Assembly (NCBI GenBank): GCA_016706225.1
Contig: JADJKB010000013.1
Location: 124,001-188,000, forward strand
Origin: Myxococcales bacterium
GTDB lineage: Bacteria > Myxococcota_A > Polyangia > Polyangiales > Polyangiaceae
Direction: 5' to 3'
Length of the DNA: 64,000 nucleotides
Made by a program: the position numbers and the translations under genes. A model generated the notes under the pieces. It did no database searches. It saw only the letters and a program-made list of their open reading frames with translations, and had not been told where the DNA came from. Of the stretch, positions 18,564-27,941 are shown in pieces (within the stretch, counting starts at the first letter, position 1; each line of letters begins with the position of its first letter).

Positions 18564-19927
18564 TCGGACAAGCCCATGTCGGAGCGCGCGGCCTCGGCCA
18601 TGGTCTTCACGCTTTGCTCGAGCACGGCCAGATCCGGACCTTCGACCATCAAGCGGAGTTTGGCCTCGGTCCCGCTCCATCGCACGAGCACCCGCCCGTC
18701 GCGACCGAGCTCGGCCTCGACCCGGCGGATCTCCCGCGTGAGCGCCGGCATCTCGTCGACCGGTCGCCGGCTCGGCAAGACGACGTTCTCGAGCAGCTGC
18801 GGCACCTTGGTCATGACCTGCGCGAGCTCGGACAGCGGTTTGCCCTCCGCGACCATGATCGCGAGGACCTGCAGCGCGCCGATCACGCCGTCTCCCGTCG
18901 TAGCGTGGTCGATGAAGACCAGGTGACCACTCTGCTCGCCGCCGAAGCTGAAGCCACCCTTGCGCATGGCCTCGACCACGTAGCGATCGCCGACGGCCGT
19001 GCGCAGGACGGTGCCGCCGAGGGGGGTGAGGGCGCGCTCCAGTCCCATGTTGCTCATCACCGTTGCGACCACCGTGCCGTGCGCCAGCTGCCCGGCCCGC
19101 AGCATGCGCGTGGCACACAGCGCCATGACCGCATCCCCGTCGACGATCTGCCCGTTCTCGTCGGCCACGATCACCCGGTCAGCGTCGCCGTCCAGCGCGA
19201 TGCCGATGTGGGCGCCACGCTTGGCCACCTCACGCACCATGGCTCCGGGGTGGAGCGCGCCGCAGGCCTTGTTGATGTTCCTGCCATTCGGGGTGACCCC
19301 GATTGCAAACACCTCGGCGCCCAGCTCGGTGAAGACCAGCGGCGCCACGCGATAGGCCGCGCCGTGCCCGGCGTCGACCACGACCTTGAGCCCATTCAGC
19401 GTCAGATCCTTGGGGAACGCGCTCTTTGCGTAGACGATGTACCGACCGGTCGCGTCGTCGATGCGCTCGGCCCGACCCACGCGGTCCCCGGTGCATGGCC
19501 GCTGATCGAGCGCCGCGTCGTCGAGCAGGCGCTCGATCTCGAGCTCGCTTTCGTCGGCTAGCTTGAAGCCATCCGGGCCGAAGATCTTGATGCCGTTGTC
19601 GTCGTAGGGGTTGTGACTGGCGCTGATCACGACGCCGGCGTCGGCGCGCATGCTCTGGGTGAGATTGGCGACGGCTGGCGTGGGCATGGGGCCCGTCAAC
19701 AGCACCCGCCCGCCCATGGCGCAGATGCCCGCGGCCAGCGCCGTCTCGAGCATGTATCCCGAGAGGCGGGTGTCCTTGCCGATCACGATGCGGGGGGCGC
19801 GCCCGCTCTCGCGCCGCGCGACCAGCGTGATGGCGCGCCCGAGCCGCACCACCAGCTCAGGCGTCATCGGCGGGATGTTCGCCTTGCCCCGGATGCCGTC
19901 GGTCCCGAAGAGCCTGCGCCCGCTCAT
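18560..19927 (-). CDS. glmM: Phosphoglucosamine mutase
   Basis: A 455-residue phosphohexomutase. LFGTDGIRGKAN is the N-terminus, ISASHNPYDDNGIKIFGPDG holds the phosphoserine, ALDGDADRVIVADE the metal site, GGEQSGHLVF the sugar loop, and LVRWSGTEAKLRLMVEG the phosphate-binding end. It converts glucosamine-6-phosphate to glucosamine-1-phosphate for UDP-GlcNAc and hence peptidoglycan and LPS. The start ATG at 19927 shares one base with the yajQ stop (TGATG), and the stop overlaps the ABC ATPase start. Confidence 0.95.
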   Translation of the reverse strand: MSGRRLFGTDGIRGKANIPPMTPELVVRLGRAITLVARRESGRAPRIVIGKDTRLSGYMLETALAAGICAMGGRVLLTGPMPTPAVANLTQSMRADAGVVISASHNPYDDNGIKIFGPDGFKLADESELEIERLLDDAALDQRPCTGDRVGRAERIDDATGRYIVYAKSAFPKDLTLNGLKVVVDAGHGAAYRVAPLVFTELGAEVFAIGVTPNGRNINKACGALHPGAMVREVAKRGAHIGIALDGDADRVIVADENGQIVDGDAVMALCATRMLRAGQLAHGTVVATVMSNMGLERALTPLGGTVLRTAVGDRYVVEAMRKGGFSFGGEQSGHLVFIDHATTGDGVIGALQVLAIMVAEGKPLSELAQVMTKVPQLLENVVLPSRRPVDEMPALTREIRRVEAELGRDGRVLVRWSGTEAKLRLMVEGPDLAVLEQSVKTMAEAARSDMGLSE

Positions 19928-20412
19928 CAGTCCCTGAAATTCACGAACTGGAGCTCGATTCCCAGATCTTCTTTTTTCAAGAGCCCGATGACGTCCTGCA
20001 GGTCGTCGCGCTTCTTGCCGGTGACCCGGACGGTGTCTTGCTGAATCGACGCCTGGACCTTGGCCTTGCTGTCCTTGATCAGCTTGATGAGCTGCTTCGA
20101 CTTGTCCTGCTCGATGCCCTCTTTGATCTTGACCAGGATCTTGGCGCCGCCTCGGGGCCCAGGGGTCGGATCACCCACCTCGGTGTGTTTGAGGCTCACC
20201 TTGCGCCGGATCAGCTTCTCTTGCAGCACGCCAACCGCGGCCTGCGCACGCTCATCGCTGTTCGCGCGGATGACGATGCCTTCCTCGGTCTTGTCGAGGC
20301 TGGTCTCGGTGTCCTTGAAGTCGAAACGCTGGGAGACCTCCCGCGAGGCCTGATCCAGCGCGTTCGTCACCTCGGCCCACTCCACTTTCGAGACGATGTC
20401 GAACGACGGCAT
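19927..20412 (-). CDS. yajQ: YajQ-family nucleotide-binding protein
   Basis: A 161-residue protein starting MPSFDIVSKVEWAEV, the invariant YajQ opening, with SQRFDFKDTETSLDK, RRKVSLKHTEVGDPTPG and the end VTGKKRDDLQDVIGLLKK, LGIELQFVNFRD. The family has two ferredoxin-like domains; homologues bind cyclic di-GMP or other nucleotides and RNA. Length and motifs are complete. It lies 38 bp after folC and shares a base with the glmM start, so it belongs to the accD-nagZ run. Confidence 0.92.
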   Translation of the reverse strand: MPSFDIVSKVEWAEVTNALDQASREVSQRFDFKDTETSLDKTEEGIVIRANSDERAQAAVGVLQEKLIRRKVSLKHTEVGDPTPGPRGGAKILVKIKEGIEQDKSKQLIKLIKDSKAKVQASIQQDTVRVTGKKRDDLQDVIGLLKKEDLGIELQFVNFRD

Positions 20413-20450
20413 GTTGACGACGAAGCTCCAGCTGGCGACGAAACGTAAAC

Positions 20451-21689
20451 CTAGAGATCCACCGCCGGATCGGCGGGAAGGTTCAACAAGATGGCGCGGG
20501 CTGCGCCCACTAAATAAGTCGAGCCGGTGACCACGACGAGCCCGGTCTGACCCACGCGCGCGCGGGCGAGGCTCAGGGCCTCCGCCACGCTCGCGGCGAC
20601 GGTGCCGTTGAACGCCGCTGCCATTTCGCTCGGGTCGACGACCTTTGCGGGGTCGAGCGGGGGAGCGACGAAGATCTTGTGGGCCGCAGCCTGATCGAGC
20701 CGCCGCACCATGGCCTTCCAGCTCTTCGTGCGCAGGGCGCCGAACACCAGAGCGACGTCGCGCCGGCTCTCGATCTCTCCGAGCACGGAAGGATCGAGCA
20801 CGTGCGACAGCGCCACCGTGCCGTCGGGATTGTGTGCGCAGTCGAGCAGCGTGAGCTCCTGGCCGTTCCGGTGCAGGAGCTCGTTGCGCCCAGGCCACTG
20901 GGCGGACTCGATGCCATCGGCGATGGTGCGGGGCGCGAACCCCAGCTCTTGCGCCGCAGTGACCGCGACGGCGAGGTTCGAGCCGAACATCGCGAAGCGT
21001 GGGTACGCGAGCGCGGCGCCGGGGATTGGCTCGGGGCTGCCCAGCGCCACCACGTGTGCGCCCACCTGAGCCGAACGGCGCTCCACCACGTCGCGCGCGT
21101 CGGGGTGCAGCTTGCCGACCACGACCGTGGAGCCCTTCTTGATGATGCCTGCCTTCTCGGTGGCGATCTTCGCGAGGCTGTCCCCCAGCTCTGCCATGTG
21201 ATCGAAGGCGACGCGGGTGAGGACCGCCACCCGCGGTGGGGGGATGACGTTGGTCGCGTCCAGGCGACCGCCGAGCCCGACTTCGAGCACCGCGAGCTCG
21301 ACCTTCGCCTCCTGAAAGGCCAGGAACGCCGTCAGCGTGGTGACCTCGAAGAAGGTCAGTTCCGGCGCCGCGTCGAGCACCCGGGTGAGGATCCGGAGCA
21401 GCGTCTCGTCGTCGAGCGGAACCCCGTCGATCTGGATCCGTTCCGCGAAACGGATCAAATGCGGGGAGGAGTAGAAACCGACGCGTTTGCCGCCGGCGAG
21501 GGCGATCGAGGCGAGGAAGGCCGAGACCGTCCCTTTGCCGTTGGTGCCCGCGATGTGCACGGCCTCGAAAGACCGCTCCGGGTTTCCGAGCGCGTCACAC
21601 GCGGCCTGCATGCGCTCGAGGCCGAGCTGCCGGCCCCGCGGAACGAGGGCGTACAGGCGCTCGAGCGTCGTCTTGAGGTCGTCGCTCAC
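20451..21689 (-). CDS. folC: Dihydrofolate synthase / folylpolyglutamate synthase
   Basis: A 412-residue Mur-ligase-type enzyme starting at GTG 21689, overlapping the accD stop by four bases. The ATP loop is HIAGTNGKGTVSAFLASI, the folate loop FYSSPHLIRFAERIQIDG, the lysine and metal segment VLEVGLGGRLDATN, and the C-terminal domain opening WPGRNELLHRNG with LLDCAHNPDGTVAL. It adds glutamate to dihydropteroate or folate. The accD-folC pair is conserved in many bacteria. Confidence 0.94.
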   Translation of the reverse strand: MSDDLKTTLERLYALVPRGRQLGLERMQAACDALGNPERSFEAVHIAGTNGKGTVSAFLASIALAGGKRVGFYSSPHLIRFAERIQIDGVPLDDETLLRILTRVLDAAPELTFFEVTTLTAFLAFQEAKVELAVLEVGLGGRLDATNVIPPPRVAVLTRVAFDHMAELGDSLAKIATEKAGIIKKGSTVVVGKLHPDARDVVERRSAQVGAHVVALGSPEPIPGAALAYPRFAMFGSNLAVAVTAAQELGFAPRTIADGIESAQWPGRNELLHRNGQELTLLDCAHNPDGTVALSHVLDPSVLGEIESRRDVALVFGALRTKSWKAMVRRLDQAAAHKIFVAPPLDPAKVVDPSEMAAAFNGTVAASVAEALSLARARVGQTGLVVVTGSTYLVGAARAILLNLPADPAVDL

Positions 21690-22537
21690 GCGCGCCCCCC
21701 GGTCAGGTGCCCGATCAGGACACTCAGCGTGGATTTCATGTCTGCTCGCGGGACGATGCGGTCGACCATGCCATGACTCTTCAGGAACTCCGACCGCTGG
21801 AAGCCTTCGGGCAACGTGGTGTGCAGGGTGCTCTCGATCACGCGTGGGCCTGCGAAACCGATCAGCGCGTTCGGCTCGACGATGTTCAGATCACCGAGCA
21901 GCGCGGTGCTGGCCGCGACGCCTCCGGTGGTCGGGTGCAGACACAGGCTGATATACGGCAGTTTCACGCTGCGAAACTGCGCCAGCGCCGCCACGGTCTT
22001 GGCCATCTGCATCAGGCTGAGGATGCCCTCTTGCATGCGCGCGCCGCCCGAGGCGTGGAGCAGCACGACGGGCAGGCGTTCCGCGGTCGCACGCTCGAAC
22101 AGACGTGTGACCCGCTCGCCGACGACGGAGCCCATGCTGCCGCCCATGAACGAGAACACGTAACAGCCGTACGCGATGGCGCGGCCGGCCAAGAGCCCGC
22201 GTCCGGTCTCGACCGCCTCGGAGTGGCTGCTCTGCTTCTTCGCGCGATCCAGCCGATCGCGATAACTCTTGCCGTCGTTGAAGCGCAGCGGGTCGGCGGG
22301 GGCAACGTGGTCATCCCAGCGCTCCAGCGCGCCGCCGTCCAGGAGCAGGTTCCGCCACTCCGCGGGTGACATGCGGTGGTGGTAACCGCAGTCCGAACAC
22401 ACGTGCCACGAGGCGCTGAGCGCCTCGGAGGTCAGGACCGTGCCGCAGCCCCCGCACTTCCTGAACACACCTTCACCGAGTGAGCGTTTCTCGTTCGAGA
22501 AGCTCTGAGCCGGGGTCTTGTCGGGGAGGCGGGACAC
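21686..22537 (-). CDS. accD: Acetyl-CoA carboxylase carboxyltransferase subunit beta
   Basis: A 283-residue protein from a GTG start. The N-terminal zinc ribbon uses Cys28, Cys31, Cys47 and Cys50 (CGGC and CSDC), followed by the crotonase-like carboxyltransferase domain with YGCYVFSFMGGSMGSVVGER, LHASGGARMQEGILSLMQMA, TGGVAASTALLGD and FAGPRVIESTL. It makes malonyl-CoA together with AccA, which is not in this window. It is the first gene of the seven-gene minus-strand run. Confidence 0.94.
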   Translation of the reverse strand: MSRLPDKTPAQSFSNEKRSLGEGVFRKCGGCGTVLTSEALSASWHVCSDCGYHHRMSPAEWRNLLLDGGALERWDDHVAPADPLRFNDGKSYRDRLDRAKKQSSHSEAVETGRGLLAGRAIAYGCYVFSFMGGSMGSVVGERVTRLFERATAERLPVVLLHASGGARMQEGILSLMQMAKTVAALAQFRSVKLPYISLCLHPTTGGVAASTALLGDLNIVEPNALIGFAGPRVIESTLHTTLPEGFQRSEFLKSHGMVDRIVPRADMKSTLSVLIGHLTGGRA

Positions 22538-22547
22538 GAGCGGAAGG

Positions 22548-22574
22548 CTAATCTATCAGAGGGAATAAATAGGG
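22548..22574. promoter_or_regulatory. AT-rich patch in the divergent accD/mepA intergenic region
   Basis: In otherwise GC-rich DNA, a patch containing CTAATCTATCAGAGGG and AATAAATAGGG lies 11 bp upstream of the accD start and about 170 bp before mepA. It is a plausible promoter segment, but no clear -35/-10 pair can be fixed by eye. Confidence 0.3.
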
Positions 22575-22739
22575 CCGAATGCCCAGCCGGCTTTGACCGC
22601 GGAGGGTCGTACAGGCCGGGCGTGAGCGCAAGGCCGGCCTGGGCGTCGGGGCTGAAAACGCCGGGAAAAACCCGAGGTCGGCGTCGATGTCGTACCAGGA
22701 TTTGGCCCAACCCGCCCGGGGCCGATAGCAATCTTCGTC

Positions 22740-23603
22740 ATGCGCCGGCTCCTACCGACGCTCGTGCTCTTGTCGAGTGTGGCGATCCTGTCGCCGGCGC
22801 TCGCGCGCGAGCCTGCCACCGCCAAACAAGCCAAGCGGGGCGCCGCGGCGGGCAAGGCCGCTCGCCGGGTGGCGCGGGCGCGGGCCCGGAGCATCGGCTC
22901 GCCCACCGACGGCAAGCTCGAGGGCGCCGTGCCGCTCGAGCCGAGCGCCGAGATCCGGCTGCGCCATGCCAACGGCGCCCACTATGGGCTGCCCGCGCTG
23001 ATCAACATGCTGGAGCGCTCCGGCCGCCGCCTGGCGGCGCGTTTTGTGGGGCTCACTTTGCACGTGGGCGACATTTCACTGCGCGACGGCGGCGATCTGC
23101 CCGGTCACAAAAGCCACGAGAGCGGGCGGGACGCCGACGTGGCCTTCCTGTTCGTCGGGCCCGACGGTGAGAGCATCTCGCCGCCGGAGTTCTACAGCGT
23201 CGATGACAAGGGTCTCGCGCTGGAGAACCGGGCTCACCGCTTCGACGACGCTCGGAACTGGGCGCTGGTAGAGAGCTGGGTGACCGACCCCGGAGCGCGA
23301 GTCGAGCACATCTTCGTCGCCGACCCCATTCGCCGCCGCCTGCTGGCGCACGCGCGCAGCAAGGGGGTCTACCTGCCGGTCTTGCACCGCGCGGCAATGG
23401 CGATGAAACAACCGTCGGCCGGGCAACCCCACGACGACCACTTTCACATCCGCATTGCGTGCCCCAGCGCACAGCGCCGAGTCTGTGTCGCAGCGCCGTC
23501 TCGGGCCGCGCCGGAGACCACCCCAGCCGGGATCCGTCGCACATTTCCGCTGCCGCGCGCCCTTGTGAAGCAGAAGAAAGAGCGCGAAACTACGCGGCGA
23601 TGA
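22740..23603 (+). CDS. mepA: Penicillin-insensitive murein endopeptidase (MepA family, M74)
   Basis: A 287-residue periplasmic protein with a signal peptide (LLPTLVLLSSVAILSPALA) and a basic Ala/Arg linker. The LAS-type zinc peptidase motifs are GHKSHESGRDADVAFLFV (first His and Asp ligands) and QPHDDHFHIRIACP (last His). RHANGAHYGLPALINMLERS is the substrate-cleft region. MepA cleaves D-Ala-mDAP cross-links. The stop shares an ATGA overlap with the next gene, an AAA-TPR protein with no obvious wall function. Confidence 0.88.
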   Translation: MRRLLPTLVLLSSVAILSPALAREPATAKQAKRGAAAGKAARRVARARARSIGSPTDGKLEGAVPLEPSAEIRLRHANGAHYGLPALINMLERSGRRLAARFVGLTLHVGDISLRDGGDLPGHKSHESGRDADVAFLFVGPDGESISPPEFYSVDDKGLALENRAHRFDDARNWALVESWVTDPGARVEHIFVADPIRRRLLAHARSKGVYLPVLHRAAMAMKQPSAGQPHDDHFHIRIACPSAQRRVCVAAPSRAAPETTPAGIRRTFPLPRALVKQKKERETTRR

Positions 23604-26242
23604 CCGACCCGCCGCCCCCGCAGATCCCCTTCGGAATCAACGACCTGCGGGCGCCCATCGTGGGGCGCGACGGAGAGCTCGCGTTTCTCCGGACCCAGGC
23701 CGAGAAGTCCCGCACGAACGCTAGCGCCGAGGTCGTCAGCCTGGTCGGACCGGGCGGCGTGGGCAAGAGCCGCATCATCCACGAGTTCCTGGTCGGGCTG
23801 CGCACCGCTGGCGGGCGCATCCCCCGGGTGTATCGCGGCAGCGCCCGCAACCTGCAGACCTCCAACGGTGTGTTTGCGCGCTTGCTGCGGACGCGCTTCG
23901 GCCTGGTCGAGGGCATGGACGCCGAAGCGGCCAAGGCGCAGGTCCGGGCCCAGGTGTCGACCGTGCTCGAGGACCGCAAGGTCGGCGACGTTTGTTATTT
24001 TCTCGGTCAGCTGATCGAGCTCGACTTCCTCGGCAGCCCGCTGACCAAGGCCGTCGAGGACGACGCGATTCAGGCGCGGCTCTTGCGGCGCTCGATCGTC
24101 AAGGCGTTCTTCGAGGGGGACGCAGCCCAGGGGCCGATCTGCCTGGTGTTCGAAGATCTGCATTTTGCCGACGACGACTCCATCGAGTTGCTCCGTTACC
24201 TGATCGAGAACCTCACCGGCCCCATCCTGTTGGTCTGTGCGATGCGCCCCGAGCTCATGACGCGGCACGAAGACTGGTTCTCGTTTGGCAAGGATCGGCA
24301 CTCGAAGCTGGAGATCGGCACGCTTGCCGAAGAGCAGGCGGTCACGCTCGCCAAGGCCCTGCTCGCCCCGTGTCAGGGTGGGGCGCCAGACCCGCTGGTT
24401 GCGGCGGCCGTGCGCATGGCCGGCGGGAACGCCGGGTCGCTCGAGCAAATGGTGCGAATTTTTCACGATTCGGGCGTGCTCGAGGAGCGTGACGCCCTGT
24501 CTCGGGATCCGGTCTGGAAGGTCGATCTCGAGAAGCTGGCCGGTGCTCGGTTGCCGATGAACGTCGCCGACGCGGTGGCGGCTCGCATCTCGTCGCTCAA
24601 CCCGGGTGAGCGCGAGCTGCTGGAGCGCGCCGCGGCCATTGGCAGCGTGTTCTGGCTCGGCGCGCTGGTTGCGCTGTCTCGCATGGACAAACCCGCGCCC
24701 GAGCTGTGGACCGCGGGGGACATGAAGGACTGGGAGGAGCACCAGACCACGCTCGAGTCGCTGATTGCCCGCGACTACGTGCTGAAGCTGCCGGACTCGT
24801 CGTTCGCCGGAGAGCTCGAGTACGTGTTCAAACACAACCTCGAGCGCGAGCGCATCACCCAGCTGACCAGTGGGGCCGCAGCGCGCCGCTACCACCAGAC
24901 CATCGCTGATTGGCTGGCGCAGAAAGCCGGCGTGCGCTCCCAGGAGGAGTACTGCGCGATGCTCGCGCAACATCTCGAGAAGGGCGGCGCGCTGGGTCGA
25001 GCCGGCCTCACGTTCCTGGAGGCAGGCGATCTGGCCCGGGGCAGCTACGCCGCCAAGAAGGCCAACGAGTACTATCAGAAGGGCCTCGAGCTCCTGGGCG
25101 ATTCGGACGCTCGCCGGCGCATCGATGCGCTGCACGATCACGGCGACGTCCTGACTCTGCTCGGCAAGCCGGACGAGGCGCTGGCGGCCTTCCGCGAGAT
25201 GCTGACCCTGTCGTACCGGCTCGCGCGCCGCGCCAAGGGCGGCGCGGCTCACAACCGCATCGGGCGGCTGCACCGGGACACGGGCATGCTGGCCCTCGCG
25301 CAAAAACACCTGGAAACGGCCCTGAACTTGTTCGAACTGGCGGAGGACCGCCGCGGCATCGCCTCGTGCCGGGACGACATTGGCAAGCTGCTCTGGATGA
25401 AGGGGGACTACGACGAGGCGCTGAGCGAGATGAAGATCGCCCTGGAGATCCGCAAGGAGCTCCAGGACATGCGCAGCATCGCCCTCAGCTTCAACAACAT
25501 CGGTCTGGTGTGGATGGACCACGGCAAACCGGAGAGCGCGACGGAGGCCCTCGAGGCATCGCTCAAGCTACGGCGGGAGATCAACGACCCGTTGGGCATC
25601 GTGCAGAGCCTGAACAACCTGGGCAAGCTGGCCCAGGATCGCAACGACAACGCCGAGGCGCTGCGGCTCTTCCGCGAGTCCCTGGAGGTCGCGCGGGAGA
25701 TCGGTGAGCGGAACCGCTTGGCGGTCGTGCTGACGAACATAGGCGAGACCCACTACCGGCTGGGGGACACGACCGAGGCCATCCGCGTGCTGAAACAAGC
25801 AGAGGAGCTGTGTGACGAGCTGGGGGACAACCTGCACCTGGCCGAGGCCAAACGTGGCCTGGCGAAGGCGTATTTGCTGCAGAAAGATCTGCGCAAGGCC
25901 CGCGAGGCGATCAAACACGCGGTCGATCTGTTCGGTCAGGTGCGGAGCAAATCTCACCTGGCGGTTGCGCTGCGCACGCTGGGAGAGATCACCGCAGCAG
26001 GCGCATGGGGCGCGGGACACGAGGGCAAGGCCATCGACTACTTCCTGCGGGCCATTGCCCTGTCGAAGGAGATCGGCAACGAAATCGAGGTTGCCCGAAG
26101 TTATTACGCCTTCGCCGAGTACGTGATGGGCAGCGACCACTACAAGAACAACACCGACATTCAGCGGGAAGCGCTCAAGCTCAAGGGCATGGCGGACGAG
26201 GTCTTCGAGAAACACCGGCAGGCCCGGGCCGCCTCCCAATGA
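23600..26242 (+). CDS. AAA ATPase with TPR repeats (STAND-like predicted ATPase)
   Basis: An 880-residue protein whose ATG overlaps the mepA stop (ATGA). Residues about 15-300 are an AAA/ORC-type ATPase: PIVGRDGELAFLRT, Walker A GPGGVGKSRIIHEF near residue 50, and Walker B CLVFEDLHFADDDSIELL near residue 183. A winged-helix-like region with ARISSLNPGERELLERAA follows. From about residue 470 to 800 come TPR units with the W/L-G-Y-A-F-A pattern (ALSFNNIGLVWMDHGKPESA, IVQSLNNLGKLAQDRNDNAE). This layout matches the ATPase module of myxobacterial kinase-linked and LuxR/MalT-like regulators, but no kinase or HTH domain is present. It probably acts as a nucleotide-switched scaffold; the ligand is unknown. 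Confidence 0.8.
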   Translation: MTDPPPPQIPFGINDLRAPIVGRDGELAFLRTQAEKSRTNASAEVVSLVGPGGVGKSRIIHEFLVGLRTAGGRIPRVYRGSARNLQTSNGVFARLLRTRFGLVEGMDAEAAKAQVRAQVSTVLEDRKVGDVCYFLGQLIELDFLGSPLTKAVEDDAIQARLLRRSIVKAFFEGDAAQGPICLVFEDLHFADDDSIELLRYLIENLTGPILLVCAMRPELMTRHEDWFSFGKDRHSKLEIGTLAEEQAVTLAKALLAPCQGGAPDPLVAAAVRMAGGNAGSLEQMVRIFHDSGVLEERDALSRDPVWKVDLEKLAGARLPMNVADAVAARISSLNPGERELLERAAAIGSVFWLGALVALSRMDKPAPELWTAGDMKDWEEHQTTLESLIARDYVLKLPDSSFAGELEYVFKHNLERERITQLTSGAAARRYHQTIADWLAQKAGVRSQEEYCAMLAQHLEKGGALGRAGLTFLEAGDLARGSYAAKKANEYYQKGLELLGDSDARRRIDALHDHGDVLTLLGKPDEALAAFREMLTLSYRLARRAKGGAAHNRIGRLHRDTGMLALAQKHLETALNLFELAEDRRGIASCRDDIGKLLWMKGDYDEALSEMKIALEIRKELQDMRSIALSFNNIGLVWMDHGKPESATEALEASLKLRREINDPLGIVQSLNNLGKLAQDRNDNAEALRLFRESLEVAREIGERNRLAVVLTNIGETHYRLGDTTEAIRVLKQAEELCDELGDNLHLAEAKRGLAKAYLLQKDLRKAREAIKHAVDLFGQVRSKSHLAVALRTLGEITAAGAWGAGHEGKAIDYFLRAIALSKEIGNEIEVARSYYAFAEYVMGSDHYKNNTDIQREALKLKGMADEVFEKHRQARAASQ

Positions 26243-26288
26243 GCGAGCGCTCGCGCTCCGGCAGTCGAGCAGGTAAAAGGCACTGAGC

Positions 26289-27452
26289 ATGGCCGCCGAT
26301 CTGTCGTCTCGCCTCGGGCGAGTAGCGGAGACCCTCGACGCGCAGTTCCTGGGCAAGAGCGAGGTCATCCGACTGCTCCTGATCGCCGTCGTCGCGCGCG
26401 AGCACGCGGTCCTGATCGGGCCGCCCGGCACGGCGAAGAGCGCCCTCATCCGCAGCCTGGCCGAGCTGATTCAAGCGCGTTACTTCGAGTACCTGCTGAC
26501 CCGCTTCACGGAGCCGAACGAGATCTTCGGGCCGGTCGACATCGCGGCGTTCCGGGACGGGCAGTACCGCCGCAAGACCGACGGCATGCTGCCGGAGAGC
26601 GAGATCGTCTTTTTGGACGAGGTGTTCAAGGCCAACAGCGCCATCCTGAACTCCCTCCTCAGCCTGCTCAACGAGCGCCGCTACACCTCGGGCGGGCAGG
26701 TGCTCGAGTGCCCGCTGATCAGCGCCTTCGGGGCCAGTAACGAGGTGCCCAGCGACGAGTCGCTGTCCGCGATGTTCGATCGTTTCCTGTTGCGCATTCG
26801 CTCGGACAACCTCGACGCTTACCACTTCAACGAGCTGCTCCAGCTCGGGGTGCGCCACGAGGTGCAGAAGCTACGGCGCGAGAAGGCGCAGCCGCTGCTC
26901 AGCGCCGCGGACATTCACAACATGACCGAGGATCTGGCGCGTCGGCTCAAGTTCTCGGACGCGTTTTTGTCCAGCTACAAGGGGCTGATCTTCCAGATCC
27001 GCGCCGAGGGCGTGACGATCAGCGATCGGCGCGTGGTCAAGATGCTCAAGCTGTTTGCGGCCAGTGCCTACATCGACGGGCGCAGCGAGGCAGACACCAG
27101 CGACCTGTTCGTGCTCAAACACATCTGGAACGCGGAGGACCAGGGCCCGATCCTCGAGCAGATCGTGCAGCCGGTGCTGGAGGCCTTTTATCGCGACCAC
27201 CCGGATCGGCGCCGGGTGGGGGCGCTGGGTGTCGGCGTGGAGGCTCTGTCCGCCGAGATCGAGCGCATCCGCCAGGTCCTGACCGGGGCCGCTCCGCCCA
27301 GCGATCTGCAGCTCTTCAGTCAGCTAAAGGCCCTCGGTGAGATCAAGACGGCGCTCTCCCAGATCCCGGACCAGCAGGCCCGCGCGCTCGAACAGCGCGT
27401 GAGACAGCTGCTCGACGCGGCGCTCAAGAGCGGGAGATTCGCCGAGCTGTGA
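26289..27452 (+). CDS. MoxR-family AAA+ ATPase (RavA-like)
   Basis: A 387-residue AAA+ ATPase. Walker A is IGPPGTAKSALIRSLAEL, sensor/MoxR-specific RFTEPNEIFGPVDI follows, Walker B is IVFLDEVFKANSAILNSLL, and the arginine-finger region FGASNEVPSDESLSAMFDRF matches RavA. A C-terminal helical domain is present. MoxR proteins act as chaperones that insert metals or assemble complexes with a VWA-domain partner. Here no VWA gene is next door: the AAA-TPR gene lies 46 bp upstream and dut overlaps downstream, so the partner must be elsewhere. Confidence 0.88.
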   Translation: MAADLSSRLGRVAETLDAQFLGKSEVIRLLLIAVVAREHAVLIGPPGTAKSALIRSLAELIQARYFEYLLTRFTEPNEIFGPVDIAAFRDGQYRRKTDGMLPESEIVFLDEVFKANSAILNSLLSLLNERRYTSGGQVLECPLISAFGASNEVPSDESLSAMFDRFLLRIRSDNLDAYHFNELLQLGVRHEVQKLRREKAQPLLSAADIHNMTEDLARRLKFSDAFLSSYKGLIFQIRAEGVTISDRRVVKMLKLFAASAYIDGRSEADTSDLFVLKHIWNAEDQGPILEQIVQPVLEAFYRDHPDRRRVGALGVGVEALSAEIERIRQVLTGAAPPSDLQLFSQLKALGEIKTALSQIPDQQARALEQRVRQLLDAALKSGRFAEL

Positions 27453-27892
27453 AGCCGGTGGTGGAGGTGAAGCGGGTGGGTGCGGTGGAGGTGCCGCTGC
27501 CGAGTTATCAGACCGATGGCTCCGCCGGCCTCGACCTCGCGGCCGCGCTGAGCGAGCCGGTCGAGCTCGGCCCGGGACAGCGACGTTTGATCCCGACCGG
27601 CCTCGCGCTGGCGATCCCGCCGGGTTTCGAGGGGCAAATCCGGCCTCGCTCGGGGCTCGCGCTGCGCCACGGTGTCGGCATGGTCAACAGCCCCGGCACG
27701 ATCGACGCGGACTATCGCGGCGAGGTCGGCGTCATCCTGGTCAACCACGGGAGCGAGGCGTTCGTCGTGCAACCCCTGGCGCGGATCGCGCAGCTGGTCA
27801 TCGCGCCGGTGGCGCACGCGGAGCTTCGCTCGGTCACCGAGCTCACACCCACCGAGCGCGGTGCCGGTGGCTTCGGCTCCACCGGGCGCTGA
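27449..27892 (+). CDS. dut: dUTP diphosphatase
   Basis: A 147-residue trimeric-type dUTPase. Motifs 1 to 5 are visible in order: GSAGLDLAAAL, PRSGLALRHG, GTIDADYRGEVGVILVNHG, RIAQLVIAPV and the flexible end RGAGGFGSTGR. It hydrolyses dUTP to dUMP, keeping uracil out of DNA. The GTG start overlaps the MoxR stop by four bases. The length is normal. Confidence 0.95.
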   Translation: MKPVVEVKRVGAVEVPLPSYQTDGSAGLDLAAALSEPVELGPGQRRLIPTGLALAIPPGFEGQIRPRSGLALRHGVGMVNSPGTIDADYRGEVGVILVNHGSEAFVVQPLARIAQLVIAPVAHAELRSVTELTPTERGAGGFGSTGR

Positions 27893-27941
27893 CGCTGCGC
27901 GCCCGGTGGCGAGCGCTCGGAGTGTCGCGGGCGCGCGCCCG

